Shown here: positions 9,397 through 19,569 of the stretch, in pieces
How the letters are laid out: the number at the start of each line of letters is the position of its first letter
Numbering within the stretch: the stretch's first letter is position 1
Assembly: GCF_014189455.1 (NCBI RefSeq)
Contig: NZ_CP050299.1
Span: forward strand, 496,001-560,000
Direction of reading: 5' to 3'
Length of the DNA stretch: 64,000 bases
DNA from: Mesorhizobium huakuii
GTDB lineage: Bacteria; Pseudomonadota; Alphaproteobacteria; Rhizobiales; Rhizobiaceae
Translations under genes and position numbers: made by a program
Notes under the pieces: model-generated
The model's database searches: none
What the model was told of the DNA's origin: nothing
The model's input: only the letters and a program-made list of their open reading frames with translations

Positions 9397-10798
9397 TCAT
9401 CCTTTGCCCCCCAGCGGCGGGCCGACCACCATAATGGCGGGCTCGGCCGAAAGCAGCTTCTTCGCCGCAGCCTTGACCTGGTCGAGCGTCACCTGATCGA
9501 TGAGGGCGGTGCGGCGCTGGATGTAGTCGGTGCCGAGATTGTTGAGCTGCAATCCGACGAGCGTGGCTGCAATCGAGCTGGAGGAATCCAGATAGTTGAT
9601 GGCATAGGCCCCGATCAGATGCTTCTTGCTCGCCTCGAGCTCGGCCTCCGTCGGCCCCTGCTGTGCCATCTGCTTCACAACCTGATGCACGATGCTCAGC
9701 GTCTCGGCGGCGCGGTCGGAGCGTGTCGCCGTCGTAACCAGCAGCGCATAAGAATGCTCGTAACCGGCCAGATAAGAGCCGACGCGATAGGCAAAGGCCG
9801 CGCTTTTCGCGCACCTCCTCCCACAGGCGCGACGTGGAGGGCGAGCCGCCGAGGATATCGTTCATCAGCAGTGCGGCGAAGAAATCCGGCTCACTGCGTC
9901 CGATGCCAGGAAAAGCCAATTGCAGCGAGGTCTGCGGAAGCTCGTAGTTCACCTCCACCTGCTGTCCGAGTTTCGCGGCGACATCGGCAACGGGGGAGAG
10001 CGTCTGCTTCTCGTGCAAATCGCCGAACAGCTGGTCGAGCTTTTTACTCAGCCTCTTCCCGTCGATGTCGCCAACCACGACAACATGGAGCCCGTCGCGT
10101 GCGAAAATGGCCTTGTGGAAGGCGCCGAGATCGGCCGCCGTTATGCCGGCGAGGCTCACTTTGGTCCCTTCGTCCGGCCTCGAATACGGATGCGTGCCGT
10201 AGATCGCGCGTAGCCATTTGCGCTGAGCGATCGCATCGGGGTCGGGCTCATTGGCAATGATGCCGGAGAGCACCTGGGCGCGGATGCGGTCGACCGGCTC
10301 CTGGTCGAAGCGCGGCCTGTTGACCGCGAGCCTGAGCAGATCGAAAGCGGCTTCCTGTTGTTCCGAAAGCATGCGCATCGAGCCGTGGATGCCGTCGCGT
10401 TGCGCGTCGAAGCTCATCTCGGCGCCGGCATCGTCGAGCTTCACCTGGAAGGCATCGCTGTCGAGATCGCCGGCGCCCTCGTCGAACAGGCGGGTCATCA
10501 GATGAATGAGCCCCTCCTTGCCGACCGGGGCCTGCGTGGTGCCGCCCTTGAAGACGAAGCGGACCGAGATAATCGGCACCGTATGGTCCTCGACCAGCCA
10601 GGCGTTGATTCCCTTTTCAGATTTCACCTCCTGGATGTTCATCGCCGCATGGGCCCTGACCGCAGGCAGGATGAGGAAGAGGATGGCGAGGAGGAGGATG
10701 GCCAGCGGGGTGGCGAGGCGTGCGACGCTGCCTTCTGCCGCTGAAAGCGGAAATGGCAGGGCTTGTGCATAGGCGGCACGGTGTTGGTTCATCGTCAC
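9397..10798 (-). pseudogene. M16B peptidase, non-catalytic partner subunit, one frameshift
   Basis: Start GTG at 10798 (ATG at 10792 alternative), overlapping or abutting the stop of the upstream M16 gene, so one operon. A Sec signal (hydrophobic stretch LATPLAILLLAILFLILPAV, cleavage after AHA) exports it. The M16 fold is clear but the zinc motif HxxEH is replaced (GLIHLMTRLFDEGAG), as in the inactive partner of two-chain M16B enzymes. A one-base shift near 9810 separates LWEEVREKRG from FAYRVGSYLAGYEHSYALL; the final part runs to AIMVVGPPLGGKG at 9397. It is likely to form the clamshell with the catalytic chain in the periplasm. Confidence 0.85.
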
Positions 10799-10799
10799 A

Positions 10800-12380
10800 T
10801 CAATTCTCCGTCTTGGGCAAGAGATAGCCGGTGGTCGAATGGTCGGACACGAGATAGCGGGCGGCGACGGCCTTCACCTGATCGGCGGTGACCTTGCGGA
10901 TGCGGTCCGGCCATTCCTGTACATCTTTTACGGTACCGCCGGTGGCAAGCGTCGAGCCATACATGTTGGCGAGGTAGTCCTGTTCGTCTTGGGCGAAGAT
11001 CACCGAGCGGACATAGCGGTCTTTGGCCTTTTCCAGCTCTTCATCTGTCACACCGTCCTTGGCGATGCGGGCGACTTCGGCGTCGGCCGCGGCTTCTAGG
11101 TCGGCAAGCCTTGCACCGCCGCGCGGCGAGCCGTAGATGCCGAAGTTGGTGGCATCCAGCATGGTGCCCTGGAAATTGGCGCTGGCCTCGGTGGCTATTC
11201 CCTGTTTCACCACCAACTGCTGGTAGAGCCGGCTGCGGCTGCCGCCGCCGAGGATCTCGGCCAGGAGGTCGAGCGCCTCGGCCTCGCCAGGTTCGGCCGT
11301 ATGATAGGACGGCACCACCCATTGCGTGGAAAAGCGGGGCACCGAAACGCGCGCGTCGGTGAGCGTCACCGTGCGCTTGGTGTTCTGCTCCGGCTCGACC
11401 GGCCGGACTCGCGGCTGCTGCTCCGGTCCGCGCGAGAGCTTGCCATACGTCTTCTCGGTCAGCGCCTTCACCGTCTCCGGGTCGACATCGCCCGCCACCA
11501 CCACAACGGCGTTGTTGGGGTTATAATATTTGTTGTAGAAGGCCGCGGCGTCGACGCGGTTCAGCTGCTCCATCTCTTGCATCCAGCCGATGATCGAAAT
11601 GCGGTAGGGGTGGTTCTGCCAGAGTGTGGCGTCGACCTCCTCGTCCAGCACCGCCTGCGGGTTGGTCTCGATACGCCAACGGCGCTCCTCCAGGATCACG
11701 TCGCGCTCGGTCTTGATGACATCGTCGGTGAGGATGAGGTTGCGCATACGGTCGGCCTCGAAGCCCATCATCTGCTCCAACGCCGAGGGCGCCACTCTCT
11801 GGTAGAAGGCGGTATAGTCGTAAGAGGTGAAGGCATTGTGCGAGCCGCCGATCTCGGCCACCGCGCGGTTCAGCTCGCCGGCGACGTGATTGGCCGTGGC
11901 CTTGAACATCAAATGCTCGAAGAAATGCGCGATGCCGGATTTACCCGACGGCTCGTCGGCGCTGCCGACCTTGTACCACACCATATGGGTGACGATCGGC
12001 GCGCGGTGATCGGGGACGACGACCACCTCCATGCCGTTGTCGAGCAGGAAATCCGTCACCTTGCCGTCGTCGGTGGCGGCCAGAGCCGGAGCGGTCATCG
12101 CGAAAACCAAGGCGGTCTCGATGAGTGCCCTGCGCAGCCACCGTGACGGAAGTTTGGTGGATGGCTCCGGTTGTGGTGGCCGGACGATCGGCAAGGTTCG
12201 TGGCAAAGCGATTTCCTTAATTTGAAGGCGCTGCGTCCCCGTCTCCCCGTGTGGGAGAAAGTGGACCGGTAGGCAGCGCCGATCCACCCGAGCCGCCTGC
12301 ATGTTGCCAGGCCTTGCTCGAGCCTCATCTTTGGATGCGTCCGGGAGACGTGCGGCGTTATTTTTTGGTGAGGTGACCAT
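10800..12380 (-). CDS. M16 zinc metallopeptidase, catalytic subunit, exported
   Basis: The inverzincin motif HFFEH is in [20 protein letters not shown], with the third ligand Glu about 75 residues later in [14 protein letters not shown]. An export signal is seen ([17 protein letters not shown], cleavage before ATDDGK). I chose ATG at 12380 because AAGGAG precedes it and it lies about 33 bases below the predicted start of the sigma-54 promoter; a TTG at 12206 with AAGGAAA would give a shorter, more usual signal peptide, and the 58 residues between look non-native. The longer frame to 12626 runs through the promoter and is rejected. With the following gene it forms a two-subunit peptide-degrading enzyme, probably NifA-induced in bacteroids. 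Confidence 0.88.
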   Translation of the reverse strand: MVTSPKNNAARLPDASKDEARARPGNMQAARVDRRCLPVHFLPHGETGTQRLQIKEIALPRTLPIVRPPQPEPSTKLPSRWLRRALIETALVFAMTAPALAATDDGKVTDFLLDNGMEVVVVPDHRAPIVTHMVWYKVGSADEPSGKSGIAHFFEHLMFKATANHVAGELNRAVAEIGGSHNAFTSYDYTAFYQRVAPSALEQMMGFEADRMRNLILTDDVIKTERDVILEERRWRIETNPQAVLDEEVDATLWQNHPYRISIIGWMQEMEQLNRVDAAAFYNKYYNPNNAVVVVAGDVDPETVKALTEKTYGKLSRGPEQQPRVRPVEPEQNTKRTVTLTDARVSVPRFSTQWVVPSYHTAEPGEAEALDLLAEILGGGSRSRLYQQLVVKQGIATEASANFQGTMLDATNFGIYGSPRGGARLADLEAAADAEVARIAKDGVTDEELEKAKDRYVRSVIFAQDEQDYLANMYGSTLATGGTVKDVQEWPDRIRKVTADQVKAVAARYLVSDHSTTGYLLPKTEN

Positions 12381-12424
12381 GGGACGGCTTCTCCTTGGTC
12401 CGTGACGCGTTTGCGGATGACCGC

Positions 12425-12440
12425 GCACGTGCCGTGCCAA
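12425..12440 (-). promoter_or_regulatory. Sigma-54 promoter of the M16 peptidase operon
   Basis: Minus strand TTGGCACGGCACGTGC has GG (12438-12437) and GC (12426-12425) at the required 10-base gap. The transcription start is predicted near 12413, between this element and the ATG at 12380. Confidence 0.78.
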
Positions 12441-12483
12441 ATGAGAAAACCGTTTCGGCAATGTGATAAATCGGGCTCTGCTA

Positions 12484-12499
12484 TGTTGCGTATCCGACA
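12484..12499. promoter_or_regulatory. NifA upstream activator site TGT-N10-ACA
   Basis: TGTTGCGTATCCGACA is a perfect TGT-N10-ACA site centred 79 bases upstream of the predicted start, exactly as in the copy at 2944-2959. Confidence 0.78.
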
Positions 12500-13425
12500 T
12501 TGTCGGACATCGGACGGCGCCGAACGCGAAGCGCTTGCGGCTTGGGACGATATCTTGCTCGTGCGGAAGACGATTGAGCGTGCTGCCGCGGGAGGGATAA
12601 AATGCGCCTCGAACTGGCCGCGGCACTGAGAGGGTTGGAATGGAGACGATGTGGTGGTCGACGCAGAACGCTGTCCTCGACAGGCAGGCCAGGGTCGACG
12701 CTGAACGAGCAGCGGAGTCAGGAGCCTGGCCGGTTAGGAAGGAAGGTGGCCGCCAGGCTCGCAGTGGAGGTGGCGGAGAGGCGAGGGGGAGCTCGGCAGG
12801 CCGACGTCAAGGAGGCTTGCTCAAGGGCACCTGGCGAGAGCGTGGCATTGCCGGGTCTGGCCTCGGCAGCGTGCTTGATCAGTTGCCAGAGCTGCCCAAA
12901 GCTATCCGGGATCGCGAGGCAATGTGTGTACACCTCCCGACAAAGTCGCGGGGTTGCTAGACGCTGGGCCGTGCACCCAAGCCGACAGAGAGCGCCTAGC
13001 CATTTTGAAAAACCAACAAACAAGGCAGCGCCGGGAGACGCTCTCGGCGTGTTTCTTATAGGAACCGCAATTCGCCATCCTCAGGACGCTGAGACATTGC
13101 GGTTGATTGATCATATATCGGCGGATGCGAGGACGAAGCGGCCTTGAGCGACGCCCTTTGCTGATCCCGCCGGCAGCCGAAGCTGGTCGAGATTTGGTAA
13201 AAGGCGATCGACGGCCGGACGGCGATTGGTGAGGCGGCATGAGCAGCGCGCTCAATATTACGCTTCTCGTCCAAAATCTAAATCGCGAAAGAAATCACAA
13301 GCGATAGCCTCCGAACCTTTCGCCGAGGCCGAGTTCGTATGGCACCGTCACCGCCGCATTCATCTTGAATCGCAAGTTCACCTGTGGCCGTAAAAGAACC
13401 CAGTCATCGCGCAACGCCCCGTTCT
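12500..13425. other. 0.9 kb with no recognisable gene
   Basis: Frames on both strands are short or lack any motif. No terminator, riboswitch or RNA gene was recognised. Confidence 0.4.
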
Positions 13426-13950
13426 TCAATTGCTGCCTCTTTGCTGGCTTGATCGCGCATCGCGCTCTTTCAGAATAGATTGCTGGATTTTGCCCAACGC
13501 CGTTCGCGGCAATTCTTTGGTGAAAATAAACTCGCGCGGGACTTTGAAACGGGCGACCTGGGACTGCACATAGGCAGCCAGTGCTTCTGCTTCGATCCGA
13601 GCCCCCGCCCGCCTGATCACGTAGGCGACAGGTACTTCGTGCCAGCGCGGATCCGGCCGGCCGACGACAGCGCATTCTGCGACATCGGGGTGCTCGTTAA
13701 GCACACGCTCGACTTCCGCCGGATAGATGTTTTCTCCGCCGGAAATGATCAGGTTCTTTTTGCGATCACGGACCCAAAAATAACCGTCGGCATCGCGGTG
13801 ACCGAGATCGCTACTGCGATACCATCCCTCACGCTGCGCCTCTCGGGTCGCTTGTTGATCGCGCCAATATTCATAGAAGACGTTGAGGACCCGCACCGCT
13901 ATTTCTACTGTCACGCTTGGCGGCAACTCATTGCCAGTGTCATCGATAAT
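13426..13950 (-). pseudogene. C-terminal fragment of an acyl-CoA synthetase (AMP-binding enzyme)
   Basis: The frame holds the end of the adenylation domain and the mobile C-domain: GWYRSSDLGHRDADGYFWV, the hinge DRKKNLIISGGENIYPAEVE and the catalytic Lys near PRTALGKIQQSILKE. The first two-thirds of the enzyme are missing. It is joined at about 13950 to the N-part of a biotin carboxylase on the same strand, so the fusion results from a deletion. Enzymes of this type make acyl-CoA (for example malonyl-CoA) from the acid, CoA and ATP, often next to acyl-CoA carboxylase genes. Confidence 0.75.
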
Positions 13951-14553
13951 CATGGCTTCGCAGCATCTCCGAAATACCGCTGCGCCTCACTGCGTGCCTG
14001 CACAATGGCGTGTTCCAATGCATCGAGGTCGCGCACGATCCGCATGCCCTTGCCGCCGCCGCCGACGGATGGCTTCACCAGCAAAGGCGCTCCACTGGCC
14101 CGTGCGCGCGAAATGAACGTTGCTGGATCACCCTCCTCGATCGCCGAAGGCGCGACGGGAAATCCATTCCGCCGAACGAACTTGCAGGCCCGGATCTTGT
14201 CGCCCATCAATTCGATATTCTCAGGAGTAGGTCCAATGAACTCGATGCCGGCCTCCAACACCTTGCGAGCAAACTCCGCATACTCCGACAGAAATCCATA
14301 GCCTGGGTGAACCGCCCCGGCGGTCACCTCGTGGGCCGCAGCGAGATTTGCGCGGTATCGAGATAGGCCGCGACCGGTGTGCGACCCTTATGGGAACTGC
14401 CACGTCGACCACTGAGACGGCTGGCGTCCCCGCATCGAGATCGTGGCAGACAATTGCAGAGCGCAGCTCTAGCTCGCGCAGCGTCTTGATGATTCGTATG
14501 GCGATCTCGCCTCTATTGGCGATCAGAACTGTATCAAAGGATAATTCTGGCAT
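13951..14553 (-). pseudogene. Biotin carboxylase (acyl-CoA carboxylase alpha) N-terminal fragment, frameshifted
   Basis: Starts at MPELSFDTVLIANRGEIAIR (14553), the standard N-terminus of biotin carboxylases; frameshifts near 14400 and 14330 precede HPGYGFLSEYAEFA and FIGPTPENIELMGDK. The ATP-grasp glycine loop KPSVGGGGKGMRIV is present, then the gene stops at RYFGDAAKP (about 13955) and runs into the acyl-CoA synthetase fragment. The carboxylase centre, biotinyl domain and partner subunit are gone. It is a relic of a malonyl- or propionyl-CoA pathway operon. Confidence 0.75.
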
Positions 14554-15166
14554 TATCCTATTTTTCCAGGAACACGGTTTGGTTAGTATTGTCGTTATTC
14601 GCAGTTTAGGTGGCGGACTACTTCACGGCGGTTAAATCATCCAAGATAGATTTTCCATTCGAGAGCCTAAATCGCATGTTGTTCGCATAGCCATTTTCAG
14701 CAACGGAAGTGGACTTCGCTCATTACAGCCTGGCGCAGCCAGGTCGGGCGCAGCCCCGATTGGAAGGCAGAACATCTGATGCCTCGCCATCTGCGAAAGT
14801 GCCGAAAACACACTTTGCAGTTTGGGCAGTTTGGATCAGAATTTTTCTCTTCTCCGTTCAGTCGTCGGGACAAGCAGAAACCGTAACAATTTCCGCCGAT
14901 CGGGTTCTTCGGGGTGGTTAAGTGGGCGACAAAGAGGGGCCTTTTGCGTGGGCGCCATGCCGAGTGCGCTATTCACTGATGTCCGTGTGGCATTGTACGT
15001 TTCCTTTTCCGATCGGGGCGGCGATGCTGGAAAGGTGAGGAGTTGCAACCGCCGCTGGCTGAGGGGGCGACGGAATTTTGCACACGCCATGCAGGCAGTT
15101 TTTGCGCGCTGGTGAGCCGACGAACAGATCGATGCCTTCTAACCGGGACCGGCTCTAAGCTCAAGG
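14554..15166. other. 0.6 kb non-coding, AT-richer in parts
   Basis: No gene signature. Several short plus frames have no ribosome site or family match. No TGT-N10-ACA or -24/-12 element was found upstream of the carboxylase relic. Confidence 0.4.
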
Positions 15167-15415
15167 CTATGATGCCAACAACAGCCTGACCCTGGTCAAT
15201 TTCAGATGTGCCAACCGCCGTGCCGGATAATGGAACATCTCTTGGGTGCTTTCTATAACAAACACCAGGGTCATCAGATCAAGCAGGAAGTCGTCGATCG
15301 CTTGGGCGATTGTTTGCGACTTATCGTCCAACTGATCCAGCAAAACGCGCGCCCTATCGATCGCATCCGCGCTGGCCGCATCGATTAACGCCTCGATCCT
15401 TTTGAAACAATCCAA
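15167..15415 (-). CDS. Small hypothetical protein, 82 aa
   Basis: TTG start at 15415 with AAGGAG seven bases upstream. The product begins MDCFKRIEALIDAASADA and is predicted mostly helical and acidic up to residue 60, ending basic (HLKLTRVRLLLAS). No family recognised. The codon pattern and ribosome site favour a real gene; it is divergent from nothing obvious and lies 200 bases left of cspA. Confidence 0.45.
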   Translation of the reverse strand: MDCFKRIEALIDAASADAIDRARVLLDQLDDKSQTIAQAIDDFLLDLMTLVFVIESTQEMFHYPARRLAHLKLTRVRLLLAS

Positions 15416-15620
15416 TTCCGAACTCCTTCAAGCCTCGCCAGGGTTATGCACCAAGGTGGCGACGTGAACCACCCGGCCGTTGACCCAGTGGCGCGAGCCA
15501 CCATCAGCAGATCGAGCCGGGCCCCGCAATTTTTCGTTTTTGCTTTGCCTAAAGTCTCGGCTATGTATCGGACTGGCCTAACGGCCTGCCCACGTTGCAA
15601 TTGTACAAAGGAATACGCAT

Positions 15621-15833
15621 ATGGCGACCGGAACAGTGAAGTGGTTTAACAGCAGCAAGGGATTTGGATTTATCCAGCCCGACAATGGCGGTCAGGATGT
15701 TTTCGTCCACATTTCCGCTGTCGAGCGCGCGGGCCTCTCAACCCTCACTGACGGCCAGAAGATCAACTATGAGATCGAACAGGACCGCCGCACTGGCAAG
15801 TCATCCGCTGGCAGCCTCAGCAAAGCTGGCTGA
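15621..15833 (+). CDS. cspA: Cold-shock domain protein
   Basis: 70 residues, the usual length: [20 protein letters not shown] with RNP1 (KGFGFI) and RNP2 (DVFVHIS) RNA-binding motifs and the typical rhizobial tail [11 protein letters not shown]. It binds single-stranded RNA/DNA and melts secondary structure. It stands alone, with a terminator 160 bases downstream. Its 5' region (15560-15620) is the likely leader; I see no further element there. Confidence 0.95.
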   Translation: MATGTVKWFNSSKGFGFIQPDNGGQDVFVHISAVERAGLSTLTDGQKINYEIEQDRRTGKSSAGSLSKAG

Positions 15834-15992
15834 TTTTTCCTCTGCGTCCCGCAAGAGCCGGAAGCACGCGGCACCTCCCGGACGGGCTGACCCCTCGACG
15901 AGAGTGGGCGAGAACATGGCTTGACCGGAGAATCGGTCAGCAGATTGCTGCAAACCGTCGCGAATTCCTGAAACCAGGCTGCCTGCAAAGAC

Positions 15993-16018
15993 AAGGCGGG
16001 GTTGCTCCCCCGCCTTTT
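15993..16018 (+). terminator. Rho-independent terminator downstream of cspA
   Basis: Stem AAGGCGGGG (15993-16001) and CCCCGCCTT (16008-16016) with a six-base loop, ending in TTTT. Confidence 0.75.
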
Positions 16019-16082
16019 CATACTACGCGCAGATCATGCCAATGGCAGCAGCACACTCCAGAACGAATCTCGATTACCGAAA

Positions 16083-16553
16083 TTAAGCCGTGACCTTCTT
16101 GCGGGTCCGCTTCGCCGGCGCCGGCGCCGGCGTTTCCGGCTCCTTCGGTTTGCGGCCGAGCCCCATCGTCTTGGCCAATGCCGAGCGCGCCGCGGCGTAA
16201 TTCGGCGCGACCATGGGATAATCCGCCGGCAGGCCCCATTTGGCGCGATATTCGTCCGGCGTCAGCCCGTAGTGGGTCGACAGATGGCGCTTTAGCGATT
16301 TGAATTTCTTCCCGTCCTCAAGGGAGATCATGTAGTCCGGTGTCACCGACTTCTTGATCGGGACTGCAGGCTTAAGGACCGCCGGCTCTTGTGCGGAGAC
16401 GCTTCCGGCCGTGCCTTTCAGAGCCGCATGCACTTGGCCGATCAGAGCAGGGAGGTCCCCTACCGGAACCGGATTGTTGGAGACATAGGCTGAGACCACA
16501 TCGGCTGTGAGCTCGATGAGGGTGTCGATGTTTTTGTCGGCTTCTTCTGTCAT
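16083..16553 (-). CDS. MucR/Ros-family regulator lacking the zinc cysteine pair
   Basis: 156 residues from ATG 16553; the longer frame upstream is IS debris. The N-part (TLIELTADVVSAYVSNNPVP) is the MucR oligomerisation region; the C-part has FKSLKRHLSTHYGLTPDEYR and KWGLPADYPMVAP, the Ros DNA-binding core. The CxxC of Ros zinc fingers is replaced by SLEDG (residues 77-81), while His90 and His94 remain, as known for the zinc-free Ros homologues (Ml proteins) of Mesorhizobium loti. The tail is proline/lysine-rich. MucR proteins coat AT-rich promoters and control exopolysaccharide and symbiosis genes. Confidence 0.88.
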   Translation of the reverse strand: MTEEADKNIDTLIELTADVVSAYVSNNPVPVGDLPALIGQVHAALKGTAGSVSAQEPAVLKPAVPIKKSVTPDYMISLEDGKKFKSLKRHLSTHYGLTPDEYRAKWGLPADYPMVAPNYAAARSALAKTMGLGRKPKEPETPAPAPAKRTRKKVTA

Positions 16554-16779
16554 GAAAATCTCCGGGCGGCTTGGAACATAGTCGGCGAAGCGTCGCTTCA
16601 TAGTGGGGGTTGCCGCTGAACGCAACAATTGTCTCGACAGGATTATTGCGATGCTCATCCCAGCATCGAGGTCTATAGCGCCGCATCCCACCGTCATGCA
16701 CGTTGATCCGCTCGGTGTTGGCTGCCCCGTAACTGGGTCGGAGTTTTCTTTGAAGCTCGATCCCGTCCGTTTGAATTTT

Positions 16780-16960
16780 GCAAAATGAAAAAGCCGAAGG
16801 TGTTTCGCGCCGCTGAAGGTTTCGTACGTCATCGGATACACGGCTTCGACCTTCATGGTCTCCAATGATGCTTTCCGCCTTGGCATTGTTATGGTGATCG
16901 TCGCCACGCCCCAAGGAACCAACCAGGCAGTCAGCGCGAGCAAATTGCGATGCGCCGGCC
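16780..16960 (-). pseudogene. IS3-family transposase (orfB) fragment
   Basis: Minus strand reads NNAKAESI in one frame and MKVEAVYPMTYETF in another, which joined is the well-known DNAKAESFMKTLKVEAVY region near the end of IS3-group OrfB. Both sides are broken. The remaining 16554-16780 and 16960-17140 contain no gene I recognise. Confidence 0.6.
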
Positions 16961-17143
16961 ACGTGTTGGGGTCCACGGTCGGAGCGATGGACACAGGCTG
17001 GTGGCGGCTTCCGCCATTCGATGGCAGGCCCGATCGAAGTCTGGCCGTCAGGCCCGGTCCTCTCCCGCCGTTGATCTAGCGCAGGGTTTTCACGAACCGC
17101 ATATCCCACAATGGTTTCCGTGCACAACGCTCGGAGATCATTT

Positions 17144-18198
17144 ATGAAAATGCTATTCACGACGATGGCTGTCGCCTTGCCGGCAGCCATCGCCTTTGCT
17201 GCGGAACCGATCCCCGCCGACCTCAGAGAAACGGCACTGGCCACTTTCAAGGCTTTGCCATCCACCACGCCGGCAGTCGCCAACAACCCGATCACACCGG
17301 AAAAGGTCGCGCTCGGCAAGGCATTGTTCTTCGATCCCCGTGTCTCGGCGTCAGGTGTCTTCTCGTGCAACTCGTGCCACAACTTGGCCACCGGGGGCGA
17401 CGACAATCTTGAAACCTCGATCGGCCATGGTTGGCAGAAGGGACCGCGCAACGCGCCGACGGTACTGAACGCTGTCTTTAACATCGCGCAGTTCTGGGAT
17501 GGTCGCGCCGAAGACCTGAAGGCTCAGGCCAAGGGACCGGTCCAAGCCGGTGTCGAAATGGCCAACACTCCGGGTCAAGTCATCGCGACGCTCAAGTCGA
17601 TGCCGCAATATGTCGATTGGTTCAATGCAGCTTTCCCCGGTGAGGCCGATCGCGTCACCTTCGACAACTTGGCCAAGGCTGTTGAAGCCTTTGAGGCGAC
17701 ACTGGTCACGCCGGCGCCCTTCGATGCTTTCCTCAATGGCGATGACGCCGCCAGACTTCCGAACAGAAACAGGGGCTGGCGCTTTTCATGGACAAAGGCT
17801 GCTCGTCCTGCCATGCCGGCATCAACGTTGGCGGGGAGGACTATTACGCATTCGGCCTTATTGAAAAGCCCAGCGCCGAGGTACGGCCGGAAAACGACAA
17901 GGGCCGCTTTGCCGTCACCAATTCAGCCGACGATTCCTTTGTTTTCCGCGTGGCGCCGCTGCGCAACGTGGCACTCACCGCGCCCTATTTTCATTCGGGC
18001 AAGGTTTGGGATCTGAAACAGGCCGTGGCTATTATGGGCACCACCCAGCTCGGCGAAGAGTTGAAGGCCGAAGAAGTCGACCTGCTCGTTGCCTTCCTTA
18101 ACTCGCTGACCGGAAAGGTACCCGAGGTCGTCTTGCCTATCTTGCCCGCCGAAACGGCGACAACGCCTCGACCTGCATCGCAGATCTTAGGGAAATAA
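17144..18198 (+). pseudogene. Di-haem cytochrome c peroxidase (MauG/Ccp family), one frameshift
   Basis: ATG 17144 after CGGAGATC; signal peptide MKMLFTTMAVALPAAIAFAA directs it to the periplasm. Two haem sites are seen: CNSCH in GVFSCNSCHNLATGG and CSSCH in MDKGCSSCHAGINVGG, with conserved FWDGRAEDL and PYFHSGKVWDL segments and full length (about 350 aa). A one-base shift near 17755 (after FLNGDDAA) separates the two halves. It would reduce hydrogen peroxide with cytochrome c. Whether the shift is real decides if it works. Confidence 0.85.
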
Positions 18199-18379
18199 AT
18201 GGCCCGGGCTGGCTACGGAAAGTCGCAATCAAGAATGATTGCGACCATTACTGGGACGACACGGATCGCGACCTCTTTGAGAAGGCAATGCCTGGCATGA
18301 TCCCAAACTGCAGACAATGCTTCCGTCGCCAGCTCGTTGCGATGGCATCATGTTAGGTATCTGGTGCGAGTCAGACAAA

Positions 18380-18560
18380 AGGGCTTCGAAAAGTTGGAGG
18401 ATTGTCGCAGATACTACAACAAGGAGCGCCCATATGGGACGATAGGGCACATGGCCCCCGATCGCCGGTCTCAGTCTGTGCCAAATTCAACGGCGTTTCA
18501 CCGCCCAGTTCCGCTAATTCCCCGCACAACCACCTGTTCGCTTTGCCAGAAGCTCTCTTG
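18380..18560 (+). pseudogene. IS3-family transposase C-terminal fragment
   Basis: The plus frame reads LEDCRRYYNKERPYGTIGH, the typical C-terminal LEDWRRYYNEERPHGAIG motif of IS3 (IS407-group) OrfB. Only about 40 residues remain, flanked by unassignable sequence from 18199 to 18640. Confidence 0.65.
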
Positions 18561-18649
18561 ACTAATTGGCAGCGATGTACAGGGATTTCCCGAGAGCTTA
18601 GCCTCACACTGTGCAAAGGCCTGCTACGACTGAGGGAGGGGAGGGACGC

Positions 18650-19006
18650 TTGGACGAGCACGATCCGAAGGAAGAGCTGATCGAGACGATTTTCCGCAAT
18701 GGCACAATCACTGTCGTGGGCATCCTGCTTGCCTTTTCGCTCGGCTTCGTCACGCATTGGGCGGCAAACCCCGTGCCATGGCGGCTCTACGACCTATTCG
18801 CCGTTGTGCCGATCCTGGTCGGCATCGCGTTGCAGATGCGGGCGCTGTCCAAGCTGCTCGACATGAGTTCGCTGCGCCGACCCATCTACGAACGCGCCAA
18901 CCGCATCTTCATGGCCGGCCTCATCCTGACCGCGTGCGGCGTTGGGCTGGCTATCCTGCTCGATGTCTTCGAGATGTCGGCGAAGGGCACGCTTCCCGGC
19001 GGTTAA
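18650..19006 (+). CDS. Conserved small membrane protein, about 118 aa
   Basis: TTG start at 18650 after a very strong purine-rich site (GGGAGGGGAGGG). Three hydrophobic segments are visible: ITVVGILLAFSLGFVTHWA, LFAVVPILVGIALQM and FMAGLILTACGVGLAILL, so it is an inner-membrane protein with an acidic N-terminus (DEHDPKEELIETIF). No enzymatic motif. A GTG at 18611 gives a longer form but lacks a better ribosome site. Function unknown. Confidence 0.6.
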   Translation: MDEHDPKEELIETIFRNGTITVVGILLAFSLGFVTHWAANPVPWRLYDLFAVVPILVGIALQMRALSKLLDMSSLRRPIYERANRIFMAGLILTACGVGLAILLDVFEMSAKGTLPGG

Positions 19007-19279
19007 CGGCCTGTCACTGCGCTTTGGCGCTGCCGCTCATCGCTGTCAGTCGATTCTTGCATCCGTCGCAGGTCCGGCATCTTGGCAGTGTCGCACCATT
19101 TGACGCCGATTCTTACCGCTGGCCTTGGTTTCGCTGGCCGCCGGCACCAACGTGATCGTGGGCGCGTAGCGACACATCGCAAACCGCCGAACCCATCACG
19201 CGATTTGCGGTTGTCGATGCACGCGCCAAGCTCTGGGAACCACTTGGGTCAGCCTCAGTAGCGCCGCGGCCGGCTGCCC

Positions 19280-19560
19280 ATGGCCGAAAGCGTCAGGGAA
19301 CTCGACAAGGTCATCGGCGAGACAAACAAGCGCAAGATGACTCTCGACATTCTGCGGACCGCCAAGCGTCCGATGTCGACCGCCGAATGCGCGCAGGAGT
19401 TCGCAACGAGGCACGGGGGTCCGGGGACGATCCGCGCGCCGTCACCATCATCGGCAAGCGCCTGTCTCCGATCCTTAGCACCCTCGAGAAAGCCGGACGC
19501 GTCGGACTGAACCGCGAGGGTGACTGGGCCGAGGACCGCATCGACCGTCGCCCGATTTGA
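19280..19560 (+). pseudogene. Hypothetical winged-helix-like protein, frameshifted
   Basis: Frame 2 from ATG 19280 reads MTLDILRTAKRPMSTAECAQ; after a shift near 19420 the other frame continues DDPRAVTIIGKRLSPILSTL and ends EDRIDRRPI at 19560. Together about 93 residues resembling a small helix-turn-helix domain common as a hypothetical in rhizobia. It ends ten bases from the convergent AAA ATPase gene. Region 19007-19279 holds no gene I can name. Confidence 0.4.
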
Positions 19561-19569
19561 CTGAGGATT

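Noticed and set aside
12381..12626. Longer N-terminus for the M16 peptidase
   Set aside because: It would run through the sigma-54 promoter and NifA site; the ATG at 12380 has a good ribosome site.
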